Part shown: piece after piece, positions 1 to 11,055 of the stretch
Layout: every line of letters begins with the position of its first letter
Position numbering within the stretch: position 1 is the first letter of the stretch
DNA from: Endomychus coccineus
Taxonomy: Eukaryota > Arthropoda > Insecta > Coleoptera > Endomychidae
Length of the DNA: 64,000 nucleotides
Direction: 5' to 3'
Assembly (NCBI GenBank): GCA_958510875.1
Contig: OY294070.1
Location: 9,982,001 to 10,046,000 of the forward strand
Position numbers and translations under genes: made by a program
Notes under the pieces: generated by a model
What the model was told of the DNA's origin: nothing
The model's database searches: none
The model's input: the letters and a program-made list of their open reading frames with translations, nothing else

Positions 1-224
1 AGGGCTATAGAGCCAGGTTCCGTCATTCAAAGGGCCCCGGGTAAGTGTGTGAATACTAAAATATTACATTTTTCTATTCATAAAGAACGTTTAGGACCTC
101 CTCCATTTTCAGGTCCAGGCCCCTCTTTACTTTGATTCGGATTGCCCAACGATTTTTTGATTCGATAAGTAACAATGTGGAAATGTATGGGGTTGCTATA
201 GAAGGGCAATTACCAAAGAACAGT

Positions 225-530
225 CTAAACAGTGGACTTGTCCAGGCGCATCGAAGCCGAAAAAGGCCAAAGTTTTTGGGATGCGCACATATCATCCATA
301 TCGATTAACTCGAAAAGGGCAAAATTATCACAGGCGTATATTATGCAGAGCTGTTGGATCGATTCGATGCCGATTTGAAGCGAAAGTGGTCGCATTTGGC
401 AAAGAAAAAAGTGCTCTTTCACCAGGACATCACACTGGCGCACATGTCCTCAGTCGCAATGCCACAATTACATGAATTGCGTTACGAATTGGTTCGTCAT
501 CCACCATATTCCCCAGATTTAGTCACCCAG
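225..530 (+). pseudogene. mariner transposase fragment (central to C-terminal part)
   Basis: Two overlapping frames on the plus strand give the central part of a mariner transposase. One holds the region around AKVF..DAH, and the other holds LLDRFDADLKRKW, then LFHQD (second catalytic Asp), then YELVRHPPYSPDL just before the third catalytic Asp. The match stops at about 530, before the rest of the family's C-terminus, and the sequence that follows is unrelated. No TIR was seen on either side. The fragment resembles the mariner 3' half at 24147-24560, so it is probably the same family. It is broken by at least one frameshift and cannot be active. Family assignment is confident; boundaries are approximate. 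Confidence 0.8.
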
Positions 531-580
531 TTCCTCAACATCAGAAACGACACCAAAAAAGCTCAACTTTCAATAGCATG

Positions 581-1194
581 AAACTGAAAAAAACTACAAT
601 GAAAACGCACATTATCATTTTTACTAACATCGACCTATTTTCCAAAAATTGTAATTATCCATGAGAAGTAGAATCAACAGCTTGGAACAATTCATATTGT
701 TCAAAACAAAACTGCCTTATTCCTAAAGCTCTATTATAACGCTTGTGATCAAATCCGTTTGTATTTACTTTCAATGTTGGCAGTGGTGTATTGTATTATG
801 CCGAGTAATTTGCTTACTGTATGTGTCTGGAAATAATTAAAAATCCCGGTATTTAACGAGTTGAATTTATAAATAAGTGCACAACTAGCAGCCGAAGAAT
901 TTTTATGCAACGCGATAACATTGTTTGTGTAACGCAGGTGTCTGATATATTATTTTCATATTCCTTATAAATGAAACTATTATTTTAGAATAATAAATTC
1001 CTCATTTATCTTAAATATGTGACTTTACTGGAAATACTGCTCCCAGAAATATCAAGTTTCACAGATAATGAATGACAGTCATCTATTTACATCATCATGT
1101 GTTTTAACTCACTTAAACTCATTGCAGACAGAGGAGAGATTATCTTAATGTGTATGGTATGTTCGTTGGAAGGAAGAAACGGCGTCAGAGTTAC
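581..1194. other. no recognised feature
   Basis: AT-rich non-coding sequence between two mariner remnants. I see no long ORF, repeat or structured motif. Confidence 0.5.
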
Positions 1195-1196
1195 TA

Positions 1197-1500
1197 CGAG
1201 GGTAAGGTGAAAAGAAATGATTTATTTGGTCAGTACTTATTTTACTTCTCAACTCATTTCCCAAATGTATGCAAAATGTTCAGTACCGGTTCGGTAGAGA
1301 TGCTCATAGCCTCAGCAATCTCGTGCTCTTTAACTCGTCTATATCATACCATGGATTTTATCGACGATTTCTGGCGTTGTAGCTCAATAGGACGACCAGA
1401 ACGTCCGGCGTTCTTTGTGGTCATACTAGCACAACGAAAATCACTAAGCCGCTTGTGAATCATTCCAACCGATGGTGAGGAGTACCCATAATGTTTAATA
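1197..1500 (-). mobile_element. internally deleted mariner (3' TIR joined to N-terminal helix-turn-helix region)
   Basis: At 1195-1217 the TIR-like start TA-CGAGGGTAAGGTGAAAAG matches the mariner end at 24147 and is followed by the same 3' untranslated stretch (Asp/Gln-poor, ATTTGGTCA..TTTTACTTCTCAAC). From about 1266 to 1500 the minus strand encodes the N-terminal DNA-binding part of a mariner transposase: SVGMIHKRLSDFRCAS, then GRSGRPIEL (GRP linker motif), then EIAEAMSIST..VLNILH (second helix-turn-helix). The whole catalytic domain is missing between the two parts. One in-frame stop lies after KSMV. This is an internal-deletion derivative that could only move in trans. Confidence 0.7.
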
Positions 1501-3400
1501 GGCGAGGCAAATTACCATTGAACTTCTTAATTCCGTCTGGATAGATGAATTGAGATGCGGTTTTTTGCATTGGATCCATAAAGGCGTTTAGAAAAAATAT
1601 CCACCTCGTTTTTATAGAAGTGGTGAGTGATTGCATTGGTGCATTGAAAAATGCATTTTTCATAACTGTTATAAAAAAAGAATCATTACTTGGTAAATAA
1701 TTGACAAAATGATCAAGTCGGGGGTTTTTGTTGTCACCGAATATGATGGTCACAAAGTCCGCCGATGCACCTGCGAACCAGGGCACCCTGGTGGAAAGAA
1801 TCTCCGAGAATTACAGTTATATTTCGTTCAAAGTGCATGAAAGATCATTACTCGGGGGATTTTTGAGGTCGCTGATCACGATATTCAGTTAAAACACTCT
1901 TGCTCAAGCTTATGTACAGGTAAAAACACTTTCCAATCACACAAGAACACCTAAGGAAGAAGTGCAACATATCATTTTCACAAAATCTGTTAAATTGTAA
2001 TATTTATCACCTGTCTCACTAAATACATCTATAATTCCTAGACTAGTTTTCTTCAATTACTATTGTGTACTAACTGTACTTTATTACTAAGACCGCGACA
2101 CTTGACGACACCTGGTGGTCATACGCGGAAATATGTAGCGGTAATACCCTTTATCGCTGACAGTAAGCGCTAGTATAACTTTCGAAAGCGCAGTAACAAT
2201 TAAACATTCGCGAATAATCTCGTTGTTTCGAGAAAGTTCTGTTGTATTTCACTCACTTCTAGATGGCAGTAATTGTAGTATGAGAAGGCAAGCGGCGCGA
2301 CCGCGAGTCAGTTAGCCTAAGAGAGGCGAAGGAAGCGAAACTGTCTGTTGTGCAATAATGTTGTGCGTAACTCCTCAAAATATGTTTGTGCGTGTTTAAA
2401 AGATATCTTCGTAACAGTATTTTGATTTGACTTGATGTGAAAAGTAAACAGTGAATGCAGAACATTCAAAGATCAATGGAACTTTCAATACTTCGTATTT
2501 GAGTCCAGTAAGAAGGCACACAGAAAAATCAGAACGATTTTGGCTTACTGGAGTAAACAGTATGGCCCTAAGACTTGGAAAGTTCCATAAGTTGGCCAAT
2601 ATAAATTGCGAGTTTAATTTACATTCACCCGGTAAAAAAAAATCCAAATCTTATCGCATACGCCATAATTAAGCTTTCCTAAATACAATAATTAAAACTA
2701 AGGTGAAATGTGTGGGAAACTTGTGAATATCGCTTACCATGAGCGTAGATAAAAAGCCTATTATCCGTTGATTCGCCCACACCTGAAACAGAAATTAGTA
2801 CAGTATAATCTCAAAATAATAATGAAAACACGACTTCCTTTCTTCGAGCGACAGGAATGGGAAATAATATCTACAATGCAATCGCAAGTCATCAATAATT
2901 TAATTGACAACTCGTATCATTCGAAAATAATCATTAAAAATTTCTCATGATATCAACAGTTTATACCCTAAAATATTTTCCATGTTTCGAAAATAATCGA
3001 TTAAAGAAACGAAAATCAATCAATCACTGACCGAATCTTAAAAAAATATAAAAAACACGATCACAATGACATAAAAGGTCTTTCTTTCCCTATGACAAGG
3101 GGCTGGGTAACAATGAATCAGGACCGGTATTGTGAAATTTTATTCGAATTCCAATCATACGAGCACTTGAAATTTAAATTTGAATAGCGAATTAAGAATA
3201 TCACTTTTATTGAGCCTCGAGAGAGAAGTTTGTATTGGTTTCTACATTCTATTTAATGAGCTTGTTGTAATTACCTATAAACATTTACGTGAAGTTAAAA
3301 ATGGATTGAATAATCAAATGTGGATAGAACAGAAAGATGCTTTTCATTAACTAAATTCAACTGTGACATAATTCGCTAAATAATATGGTAAGTAATTAGG
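1501..3400. other. non-coding, no recognised gene
   Basis: The minus-strand ORF at 1460-1786 has no family resemblance that I recognise. A copy of the recurring GGTCGCTGATCACGA motif lies at 1850-1890. The stretch 2080-2400 is less AT-rich and could be unannotated host exon or promoter sequence, but I see no splice-bounded coding exon. The short ORFs at 2259-2672 overlap on both strands and look random. Confidence 0.4.
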
Positions 3401-3401
3401 G

Positions 3402-3590
3402 TTGGGCCTGACAAAGTCTATGATAGATAAAGCAAACAGCAAAGGTATCATTATACATTCTAACAAAGTTATAATTAGAAGGGGAGTACCCCAGGATAAC
3501 ATCCTAGGTCCACTATTTTACCTCATGTACCCAAACGACTCAGTTGTATATAAAGGTAACGCAGATGATAAAAGCCAGTATATCAGCTAG
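3402..3590 (+). pseudogene. non-LTR reverse transcriptase fragment
   Basis: A 62-codon reading frame contains IIRRGVPQDNILGPLFYLMYPNDS. This is the [20 protein letters not shown] block typical of reverse transcriptases of Jockey/CR1-type non-LTR retrotransposons, just before the catalytic FADD box. No FADD follows; the frame drifts into VYKGNADDKS, where ADD may be the remnant. It is a short decayed fragment. Its identity as RT is clear from the motif, but the clade cannot be assigned. Confidence 0.65.
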
Positions 3591-3957
3591 TCTTCTAATG
3601 AAGCACTAAGCTTAAGATTGATAAACAATCTTAGGATACATGATTCTCATCCAATGACCTTAATACGAATATTAACAGAACACATCTAATAAAATTCAAT
3701 TTTAGTCATGAGAATGATGATGTTCTCACCATTAGCTATGACGATTCAACATTGAAAACAAATAATGCTGATTTGCACTGAAAGTATTGCCTTTAGTCCT
3801 TAGGAATAAATCCGAATTGATACGATTATTTAAATGAGGAATTTTTTTTTCAGATATTTCTATATTGCATGTAACGCTTTATCAATCGGGGATACTTTCC
3901 TATTCTATTCTGGATATTGTTTGTCAATAATAATAAGCCTTTATTTGTAGAAAATAC
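3591..3957. other. non-coding flank of the PLE insertion
   Basis: Probably further decayed LINE sequence downstream of the RT fragment (phrases such as NLRIHDSHPMTLI can be read with frame changes). Nothing firm is supported. Confidence 0.3.
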
Positions 3958-4037
3958 ACAAAATCATGAGAAAAAAATTTCAACAAAATCAAAGCCATTC
4001 AATCTAAAAAGATAAATAATTTAATGAAAGGCGTAAC

Positions 4038-5995
4038 TTATGAAAAAAAGAATATCAATCAACAATGGTTGAAAAATCTAACGGACATAAAAATTCCGGA
4101 TGAGGTGTAGCACACGTTAAGTTTAGGTCCGAAATTTGCATTGCCTAATAACAATAAAAAACTGCCTATCGATAATATTATTGCAAATTTAGAATGCGGA
4201 ATTAGGAATAAAAATGTAGAAGAATTAGAAACAAAGTTTGTAACATCTTGACAAACAAAAAGAACAAACAGAAGGCAGAGGTAGGGATTGCAAAGAATCG
4301 TTTTAACTATCATACAAAAATAACAAAAGATTTCTTAGATGCTAACCCTCAAATATTAGTTTTGAACGCGGATAAATGTAATAAAACCGTCATAATGCAT
4401 AGAAATGACTATGAAAACAAAATAGGAAACCTTTTAAATGATGAAACAACTTATAAAAAATTAAAATCTGATCCTACTTCATCAGTACAAAACAACATGA
4501 ATAAATTGATAAATAAATGGCATAAGAATAAGATAATCCCTATTGAATTAAAAAATAAATTAATTTGCCATAATGGGCTAGCATCTTATATCTATGGGCT
4601 TCCCAAACTACATAAAAATGATATACCTCTAAGACCCATTGTTAGTAATATTGGAGCGCCTACTTACAATTTATCAAAATTTCTATCAAAATCTATCAAT
4701 AATATAATAGGAAAAAATGAATTCTATGTAAAAGATTCATGGCACTTTAATGAATTTATAAAAAATCAATCCGTACCCGTAAACCATCAACTGATTTCCT
4801 TGGATGTTGTTTCTTTATTTACAAATATACCTGTTGCTTTGGCATTGAATAACATCAAAAAACGTTGGGCAGAGATTAAAAACCACACACCTCTAGATCA
4901 ATCGGAATTTATAAATGCTGTAAAATTTTGTTTCAGTATGGTGAGCAATTTTTTGGACAAATATTCGGCACAGCAATGGGATTTCCTATTTCAGCTACCA
5001 TTGCTAACCTCGTTATGGAGTGCCTAGAGGAATCTGTTATGAGTTCATTAGATTTTCGGCCTGTATTCTTTAAACGGTATGTAGATGATTGCCTTATGTG
5101 TGTTCCCAACGATAAAATTCAATATGTAATTGATAAATTTAACAATTTCCACTGTAAACTTCAATTCACTTGTGAAATAGAATTAAACAATAACATAAAT
5201 TTCCTAGATATGAACATTAGGCATGATGCTGATGGAAGAATAAAAACCTCTTGGTTTACTAAAGAAGTATGGTCTCAACGTTATCTTCACTTCAATTCCG
5301 TTGCACCAGCTTGTTATAAAAAAAGTGTCATAAACAGCCTTACAGATCGCGCGATAAAATTGTCCCACGTAGATGACCGCCCCAAAAATTTAAAAATTGT
5401 TCGTAATACACTAGAATTGAATGGCTACCCAAAAACTTTTTTCAATCCTATCATTAAAGAAAGAATAAACAAAATCTATAATGGTTCGTCGTATAAAAAT
5501 AACATAAAAGGTAATACAGACAATTTTATAACTCTGCCTTACATTCCGGAGACCTCAGAGAAAATCAAAAAATGTTTGAAAAAGTATGATATAAATGTTG
5601 CGCATAAACCTACTAACTGTGTTGGGAAATATTTCTCCAATCTAAAACCTTTAATACCCAAAGATAAACAAACCCACACAGTGTATAAATTGAATTGTTT
5701 AGATTGTGATGGAACCTATACTGGAATCTCTAAGCAATATTTACAAAAAAGAATGTACGGCCATAAATATAGCACAAGAAATAACAACTTAGAAAATTCC
5801 ACCGCCCTTGCTAAGCATTGCTTTGATTATAACCATCAATTTGATTACAAAATTGTTAATATCTTAACTAAGGAAACCAATTATTATAAAAGATCTATCC
5901 TGGAGATGATTCACATAAAACGGGACCCCAAATCTGTAAATCATAGGGTAGACACACAAAATCTAAGTCATATTTATACTAATTTGATTAAATAA
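4038..5995 (+). pseudogene. PLE-alpha RT / GIY-YIG polyprotein, frameshifted
   Basis: The order is as in Penelope proteins. The N-terminal part is WLKNLTDIKIPDEV..SLGPKFALP (4065-4150). The RT follows: CNKTVIMHRNDYENK, ASYIYGLPKLHK, RPIVSNIGAPTYNLSKFLS, motif A LISLDVVSLFTNIP, GTAMGFPISATIANLVME, and catalytic YVDDCLMCV near 5090. A C-terminal GIY-YIG domain follows, with YTGISKQYLQKRMYGHK near 5715-5765 and the downstream LAKHCFDYNHQF and LEMIHIKR blocks. Defects are a TAG after DEV at about 4108, a frame change near 4248, and a small deletion near 4932 that removes a few codons present in the copy at 30216-31388 and shifts frame. The gene ends at a TAA at 5993-5995. Inactive, but the full domain order is readable. 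Confidence 0.9.
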
Positions 5996-6398
5996 TCTCT
6001 TGCAAATTCTTACATACGTCTTTATAGTTGTTGAAAATGTTTTTAGGAAGAATTCGTAATTCTAATTTTCCAGTACAGGTCTGAAACCGTTCTTAAGTAC
6101 CTACTCATAAATCCTACACATCTGGTTTCGAAAGTAGATACTTGACAAATAACTTCGTTCTTCTCAGTTGTTGTGAGAATACCAATCAATATGCACTCAT
6201 ATATTTTAATAATATTACTGAATAGCGGATTCTTACTACAAAAAATTTTTTTTATATTTTAATACTGACGATACAATTTCGATTATTCGCAGTTCTGTTC
6301 GTTTCGACGGCGTGGGCTCTTTTGATTGAAGTTAAATTGTGCGATTTGGACGCTTGTGCTATAATTAGTTTTAGTAAACCCCTTTTTAGACATAGTGA

Positions 6399-6440
6399 GT
6401 CTTCTGATGATGGTCGTGAGACCGAAACGTACGTAAAGAC
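6399..6440 (+). ncRNA. type I hammerhead ribozyme (PLE-alpha copy 1)
   Basis: All conserved parts are present. Stem I is GTCTT (6399-6403) paired with AAGAC (6436-6440). The core CTGATGA is at 6404-6410. After an extra T, stem II is GGTC/GACC closed by a GTGA loop (6412-6423). GAAA lies at 6424-6427. Stem III is three pairs, ACG/CGT, with a TA loop (6427-6434), and the predicted cleavage site follows A6435. Hammerhead ribozymes with minimal stem III are known in PLEs, where they are thought to process the transcript. Nothing in this copy should prevent cleavage. Confidence 0.9.
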
Positions 6441-6534
6441 GAATATTTAAAACAAAGTGTTAATGTGACCTATTTCCCGAGAATTTTTATGTATAATTCA
6501 TACTGGGTCAAGAATCTTATTACAAAATCATGAG

Positions 6535-7429
6535 CAAAATACAATATATAAACGAAGAAAAGACCAATTTACCTGCAAAAAATGCTTTTTAAGTTATAAA
6601 GATATCGGATAAATTTTTCGACGAGTACTTATAGGAACTTAGAAACAATTTTTCATATGTTTCTTATAAAAATGGCTTATTATCTGATAGAAATTCGTTG
6701 ATGGAACGTTCTCATTACATTCATGTAACTGAACATAGTAAGATAGTTATAAATAGTTAAGATATAAGTAGAGGTAGCAGTTAGGTTTAAGCGTTGATTG
6801 AAAGTCAACGGTTCAAGTTAGTTATTCGGCAGATATTATAAGATATACATCATTATTGATTGAAGGAAAACGTAGTACAAACATACTAACACACACATAA
6901 TATTTCAATATAATATATGAAAAATTTGGGGAGGGGGGGATTACTGCCTCTTCTGCCCCCCGCTGGATACGTGCATGTATAATATATGTATATCTTGTGA
7001 CCTTACTTATTTGTATTTTTATATTTTGCCATAATTTTTCATCTTGACTGTTAACTTATAGTTTTGTATCACCACAAAGATGTTCACAAATTTATTAATA
7101 ATTGGTGGATCTTAAATAACTATTCTATCATTCTCTTTTGCTTAATATGTTTTGAAAATGTCTACTAATATATCTGGGTTATTGTGATTAATTATAATCA
7201 ATTCTTCTATTTTGAACTTTTGACCTAATCAGTTGGCTTTGGCTTGTATAACTTTTCTTTTGAAAAATTACGAAGGTGTTATCTCAACGACAACAAGGAA
7301 CTTGACACGAATCAATGAATGGAATTAAGTGATCATTGGCATATTTACTTATTTAATACCAATTTTAGAATGTCAAATTGAAGTCATAGAATGTTTCCCT
7401 TTTCCGAATTGAATAGGTAGGTACTGGAT
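6535..7429. other. no recognised feature
   Basis: AT-rich non-coding DNA downstream of the PLE. A short G-run/C-run patch lies at 6930-6962. I see nothing else. Confidence 0.4.
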
Positions 7430-7720
7430 AATAATAAAATGACAATTGTTTCACAAGCGGGATTTGCATCATGTTCCTTAAATCTTTAACTCTTTAAACG
7501 TTCTATCTCTGAATCCCACTCTGTAACTACGTCCAGTTTGTCCTATGTATATGACATCACTCCGAACTTTTTTAATTATCTGTTTCGACTCCGGATTATT
7601 GATAAATCTATATTATTTCAGAAGCTACTTGTTTATTCTGCTTTTTCGGAAATATAGTAATAATTGAATTATGTGAGTCGAACATTGAAAATTTGTTATT
7701 GATTCATGGTAACTAGTTTG
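7430..7720 (-). pseudogene. PLE GIY-YIG domain scrap
   Basis: The minus strand reads SDVIYIGQTGRSYRVGFRDRTFKELK around 7490-7560. The block YIGQTGRS..VRF is the GIY-YIG signature seen in PLE-beta at 49179-50055, and the DNA CGTCCAGTTTGTCCTATGTA is shared with 49245-49265. The sequence on either side is too decayed to read. This is an old fragment. Confidence 0.6.
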
Positions 7721-7759
7721 TTCTCTGCTTAATCCGACCACGTACTTTCCCAGCTAAAT

Positions 7760-8384
7760 AAATCTTGATGGACACCGGAAAATTAATCTTTAAGTCCAAG
7801 AAGCAATAATTGAAATACTAATATCAAGATAACGAACAAGGAAATATGTTATAAATAAAATGAGCTACAGGTACTTGAGAGTTCGAGCATTCAAGGCAAG
7901 TACGGATCTGCGTTCAACTATTATAAAAACGAACAGGTAGTTCAGGTAGCATATTAAAACTAAGGGTTACCCAAAGTTAGGGTTAACGTAACCCTACACC
8001 GTATATGACTCTTAATGATTCGTATTGATTGATTATCCCGATGATGGATGATTTTCAAATTCCATATTTCATCAACTGGAAAATATAATTTTGTGGGAAT
8101 GTAGAAAAACCTACTGCTAATTGTGTGAGACCGTTGAAAAAAACGACTACGGATTAATTCAAATTGAGTTCCTTTTTCCTTACACCGTAAAAATATATTC
8201 ACGGTTTCGAATGACATTGGTTGTTGCATTAGACATTACCTATTATTAGATTCTGAATATAACTAACCAGTTTTTTACTTATGATTAACAAATAATACTG
8301 ATTATTTGTATTTTAAATGTTATTGACAAGGTGTTAAAGTTTACCAAATGTTTTAAGAAAAAGGAACTATTTAATTAAATTATA
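7760..8384. other. no recognised feature
   Basis: The minus-strand reading frame at 7960-8229 has no recognisable family and no splice or promoter context. I treat it as chance. Confidence 0.4.
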
Positions 8385-10709
8385 CAGGGTGTCCTCGAAC
8401 TGCGTGGCTAAAATAAAACCGAAGATTCTTTGATTCGAAAAAAATTTGATGAGCCTTTTTACTTTTGCTTCAAGTGTCTTGTTTAGCCGGTAGAGGGCTT
8501 CGAAGTTGCAAAAATAATTTTGTTTTTTCGGTATAACTTGAGAACGTGATGAAAAACTTTTACAATATTTAGCAGGTGAGTTACTGTCAATAATAGCCGT
8601 TTATGAGCGGAGCATAGAGCCTTAGAGACCATAGAAATGGCTCAAACTTGAGGATGTAACGGGAAAAGGGTCCAGAACTTTTTTGTGGTCAATGTAATTC
8701 ACTCGATATTTTTATGTAGATAGCCTATCTAATTTGAAAACTTTTCTTACTCCTAGAAAATTTTGATAAAATCAACAAATTAGCTTGAAAAAAATAATTT
8801 TCGAGTCTCTGCAATTTTGGCTTACTAATTTTACTTGATTAAAATACCTTAGTTGCCTTTGCTTTTCTAATGTCATTTTGGCATTTGGAGAATTTATTCT
8901 CAAAACTGTCAGTTTTTACTTTGCTTTCCGTAAAAATTTTATAAAATTATGGCTCAAAATTTCACTAACACTGAAATGGTTAATATCTCGGTAAAACACG
9001 AATAATAAAAACAATAGAAATGGGGAAACGATGTGATTATTTAGGAAAAACAAATGCTAAATTAAAAAAAACAACAAAACTTTTTGGGAAATCGCTAAGG
9101 CATCAATAGTTCGAAATGTTGCCCATTTTCCTGAATACACAAATTAATTCGTTTCAAGAAATTGGATTGAACTCTGGCTAGTACTTCAGGATCATTCTTC
9201 AATAAATCCGCATGATTCATTCGTTGCAACAATTCCTCTCGTGTGTTTACTGGAGCTGCATAAACTTTCGACTTCAAAGCGCCCCATAGAAAGAAGTCGC
9301 AGGGCGTCAAATCAGAGGAGCGGGCCGGCCAGTTCACTGGTGCATCGTGTCCTCTACCTATCCAGCGATCTGGATATTCCGCATTCAAATGTCGCCTCAC
9401 AGCTAATGAGAAATGAGGAGGTGCACTATCATGAATAAACCAGGCCACGACGAATGTGTAAGGGCAAGTCTTCCAACAGTTCAAGTAGCCTTTGTTCCAA
9501 AAAGTTCAAGTAGTTCTCCCCGTTCAATCGATCGGGTATAACGGTAGGGCCAATAATAAAGTTATCCACAATTCCAACCCAAACATTGATTTTAGTTTGA
9601 TTCTGAAAATATGTAACTTCCGTTTCATGAGGATTTTCATCAGCATAGAAATGTTCATTATGGAGGTTAAAAAGAGCACATCTCGTGAAAGTATCTTCGT
9701 CCGTGAACAGAATTCTTCTACAAAAATTGGGATTTGCGTTTTGTCTTTGGACAATAAGCCGACAGAAATCTAGCCGATGACCTGGATCCATGGGCAATAA
9801 GTCTTGAACTGTTTTAATATGATGGGGATACAACAGTTCTCCTTTCAGTACATTATGAACTAATGATTTTGAGGCTCCAATACGAAGTCCCAAACGTATT
9901 ATGCTTATCCCAGGTTCAGTTTCAACCGCTTCCAGTATCGCTTCTTCGAGCTCTGACGTCCTTCTTGTCCGTCTGCGTCCAGTTTCTCTGCGATTTGCTT
10001 CAAATTTGCCAGTTTCGCGAAGGTTTGCCGATTTGGAATTCTGCGATGCGGATATCTTTCCCTTCTCCGGCCGTTGCAACGACAAAGTCCATAAATCAAT
10101 AACATATCAACCATTTCAGTGTTAGTTAAATTTTGAGCCATAATTTTATAAAATTTTTACGGAAAGCAAAGTAAAAACTGACAGTTTTGAGAATAAATTC
10201 TTCAAATGCCAAAATGACATTAGAAAAGCAAAGGCAACTAAGGTATTTTAATCAAGTAAAATTAGTAAGCCAAAATTGCAGAGACCCGAAAATTAATTTT
10301 TTCAAGCTAATCCGTTGATTTTATCGAAATTTTTCTAAGAGTAAGAAAAGTTTTCAAATTAGATAAGCTATCTACATAAAAAATATCGAGTGAATTACAT
10401 TGACCACAACAAAGTTCTGGACACTTTTCCCGTTACATCCTCAAGTTTGAGCCATTTCTATGGTCTCTAAGGCTCTGTGCTTCACTCTCAAAAATGGCCA
10501 TTATTGACAGTAACTCACCTGCTAAATATTGTAAAAGTTCTTCATCACGTTCTCAAGTTATACCGAAAAAACAAAATTATTTTTGCAATTTTGAAGCCCT
10601 CTACCGGGTAAACAAGACACTTGAGGCAAAAGTAAAAAGGCTCATCAACTTTTTTTCGAATCAAAGAATCTTCGGCTTTATTTTGGCCACGCAGTTCGAG
10701 GACACCCTG
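8385..10709 (-). mobile_element. long-TIR Tc1/mariner-superfamily DDE transposon, copy A
   Basis: The ends CAGGGTGTCCTCGAACTGCG and its inverse bound a 2.33-kb element. A TA target dinucleotide precedes 8385; the right TA appears mutated (AA at 10710-10711). The TIRs are about 600 bp (8385-8981 and 10109-10709) and nearly identical. The unique centre carries the transposase on the minus strand. Copies B, C and D (18827, 43852 and 56197) are the same family with the same architecture. Confidence 0.9.
9095..10141 (-). pseudogene. DDE transposase of copy A, two shared frameshifts
   Basis: The reading starts at the ATG at 10141 (MAQNLTNTEMVDMLLIYG, an N-terminal helix-turn-helix of the kind found next to insect Tc1/mariner-like transposases). 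It shifts frame after RQTFAKL, continues through RRTSELEEAILEAVE, ILFTDEDTF (first catalytic Asp) and LNGENYLNFLEQ, then shifts again just before WFIHDSAPPHF (second Asp). It ends with DLTPCDFFLWG (third Asp) and a TAA at 9095. Compared with the other copies, HDG is HDS and RSPD is RSSD. Catalytic spacing from the second to the third Asp is about 43 residues. The same two frameshifts occur in all four copies, so the defect predates their spread, unless frameshifting is programmed. Confidence 0.85.
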
Positions 10710-10738
10710 AATAAATTAGAAAAGCTAGAAAGCTCATA

Positions 10739-11055
10739 CGAAGGCGATATGAAAAGTCCCTGAAAAATTAAACAGATGGCGCCACAATCGAAAATACCAT
10801 GTGACATTTGTGATGTATCATCTTTAACTAGAACGCATTACAATTTTCTGACTGATATGTCATTCAGTTTTGTTTTGACACCTATGGAAAGCAAGCAACC
10901 TTGAAGATTTTTGTAAACATGGAAAAAAGTGAGGTAATCGCTGAAACAAACGCCTATTTTGAAGGATTACCAAAAGGTAGAAGAACGTTGGACGAAGTGT
11001 TTCGGGATACAAGGAGATTGTGTTGAGAAATAAAATTAAGTTTTGACCAAATCAA
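10739..11055 (+). mobile_element. internally deleted mariner (MITE-like)
   Basis: It starts TA-CGAAGGCGATATGAAAAGTCCCTG, the left mariner end also seen at 39238, then the same 5' leader. The ATG follows (MEKSE), and the sequence jumps directly to the transposase C-terminus (VIAETNAYFEGLPKG, then the last 20 or so residues ending QGDCVEK-stop). The right TIR is missing after GTTTTGACCAAAT. The deletion removes nearly all of the coding region. It lies 30 bp from copy A of the DDE element. Confidence 0.75.

Larger units (their letters stand above)
3958..6534 (+). mobile_element. Penelope-like element, PLE-alpha copy 1, with target site duplication
   Basis: The direct repeat ACAAAATCATGAG occurs at 3958-3970 and 6522-6534 and defines a 2.55-kb insertion (3971-6521). 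Inside are a PLE reverse transcriptase, a GIY-YIG endonuclease domain, and a 3' region with a hammerhead ribozyme at 6399-6440. The 3' end reads TTCATACTGGGTCAAGAATCTTA and recurs at the other two PLE-alpha loci (29214 and 55618, both inverted). The 5' end is truncated within the N-terminal coding region. PLEs copy themselves by target-primed reverse transcription using the RT and a GIY-YIG nuclease. Confidence 0.9.

Noticed and set aside
1460..1786. 108-codon minus-strand ORF
   Set aside because: Overlaps the mariner fragment at its end and has no recognisable family or consistent composition.
2080..2400. Host promoter or first exon
   Set aside because: Locally GC-richer, but no TATA/initiator pair, coding frame or splice pair that I can support.
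9492..9773. Long ORFs antisense to the DDE transposases (also at 19762, 44964, 57310 and the 79- and 74-codon frames nearby)
   Set aside because: They are mirror frames of the transposase coding sequence, present in all copies only because the sequence is conserved.
10494..10763. ORF beginning MAIIDSNSPAKYCKSS (also at 18815 minus, 45965 and 58311)
   Set aside because: It lies in the 600-bp TIR and occurs at each copy because the TIR is repeated; no domain, and it is broken in some TIRs.
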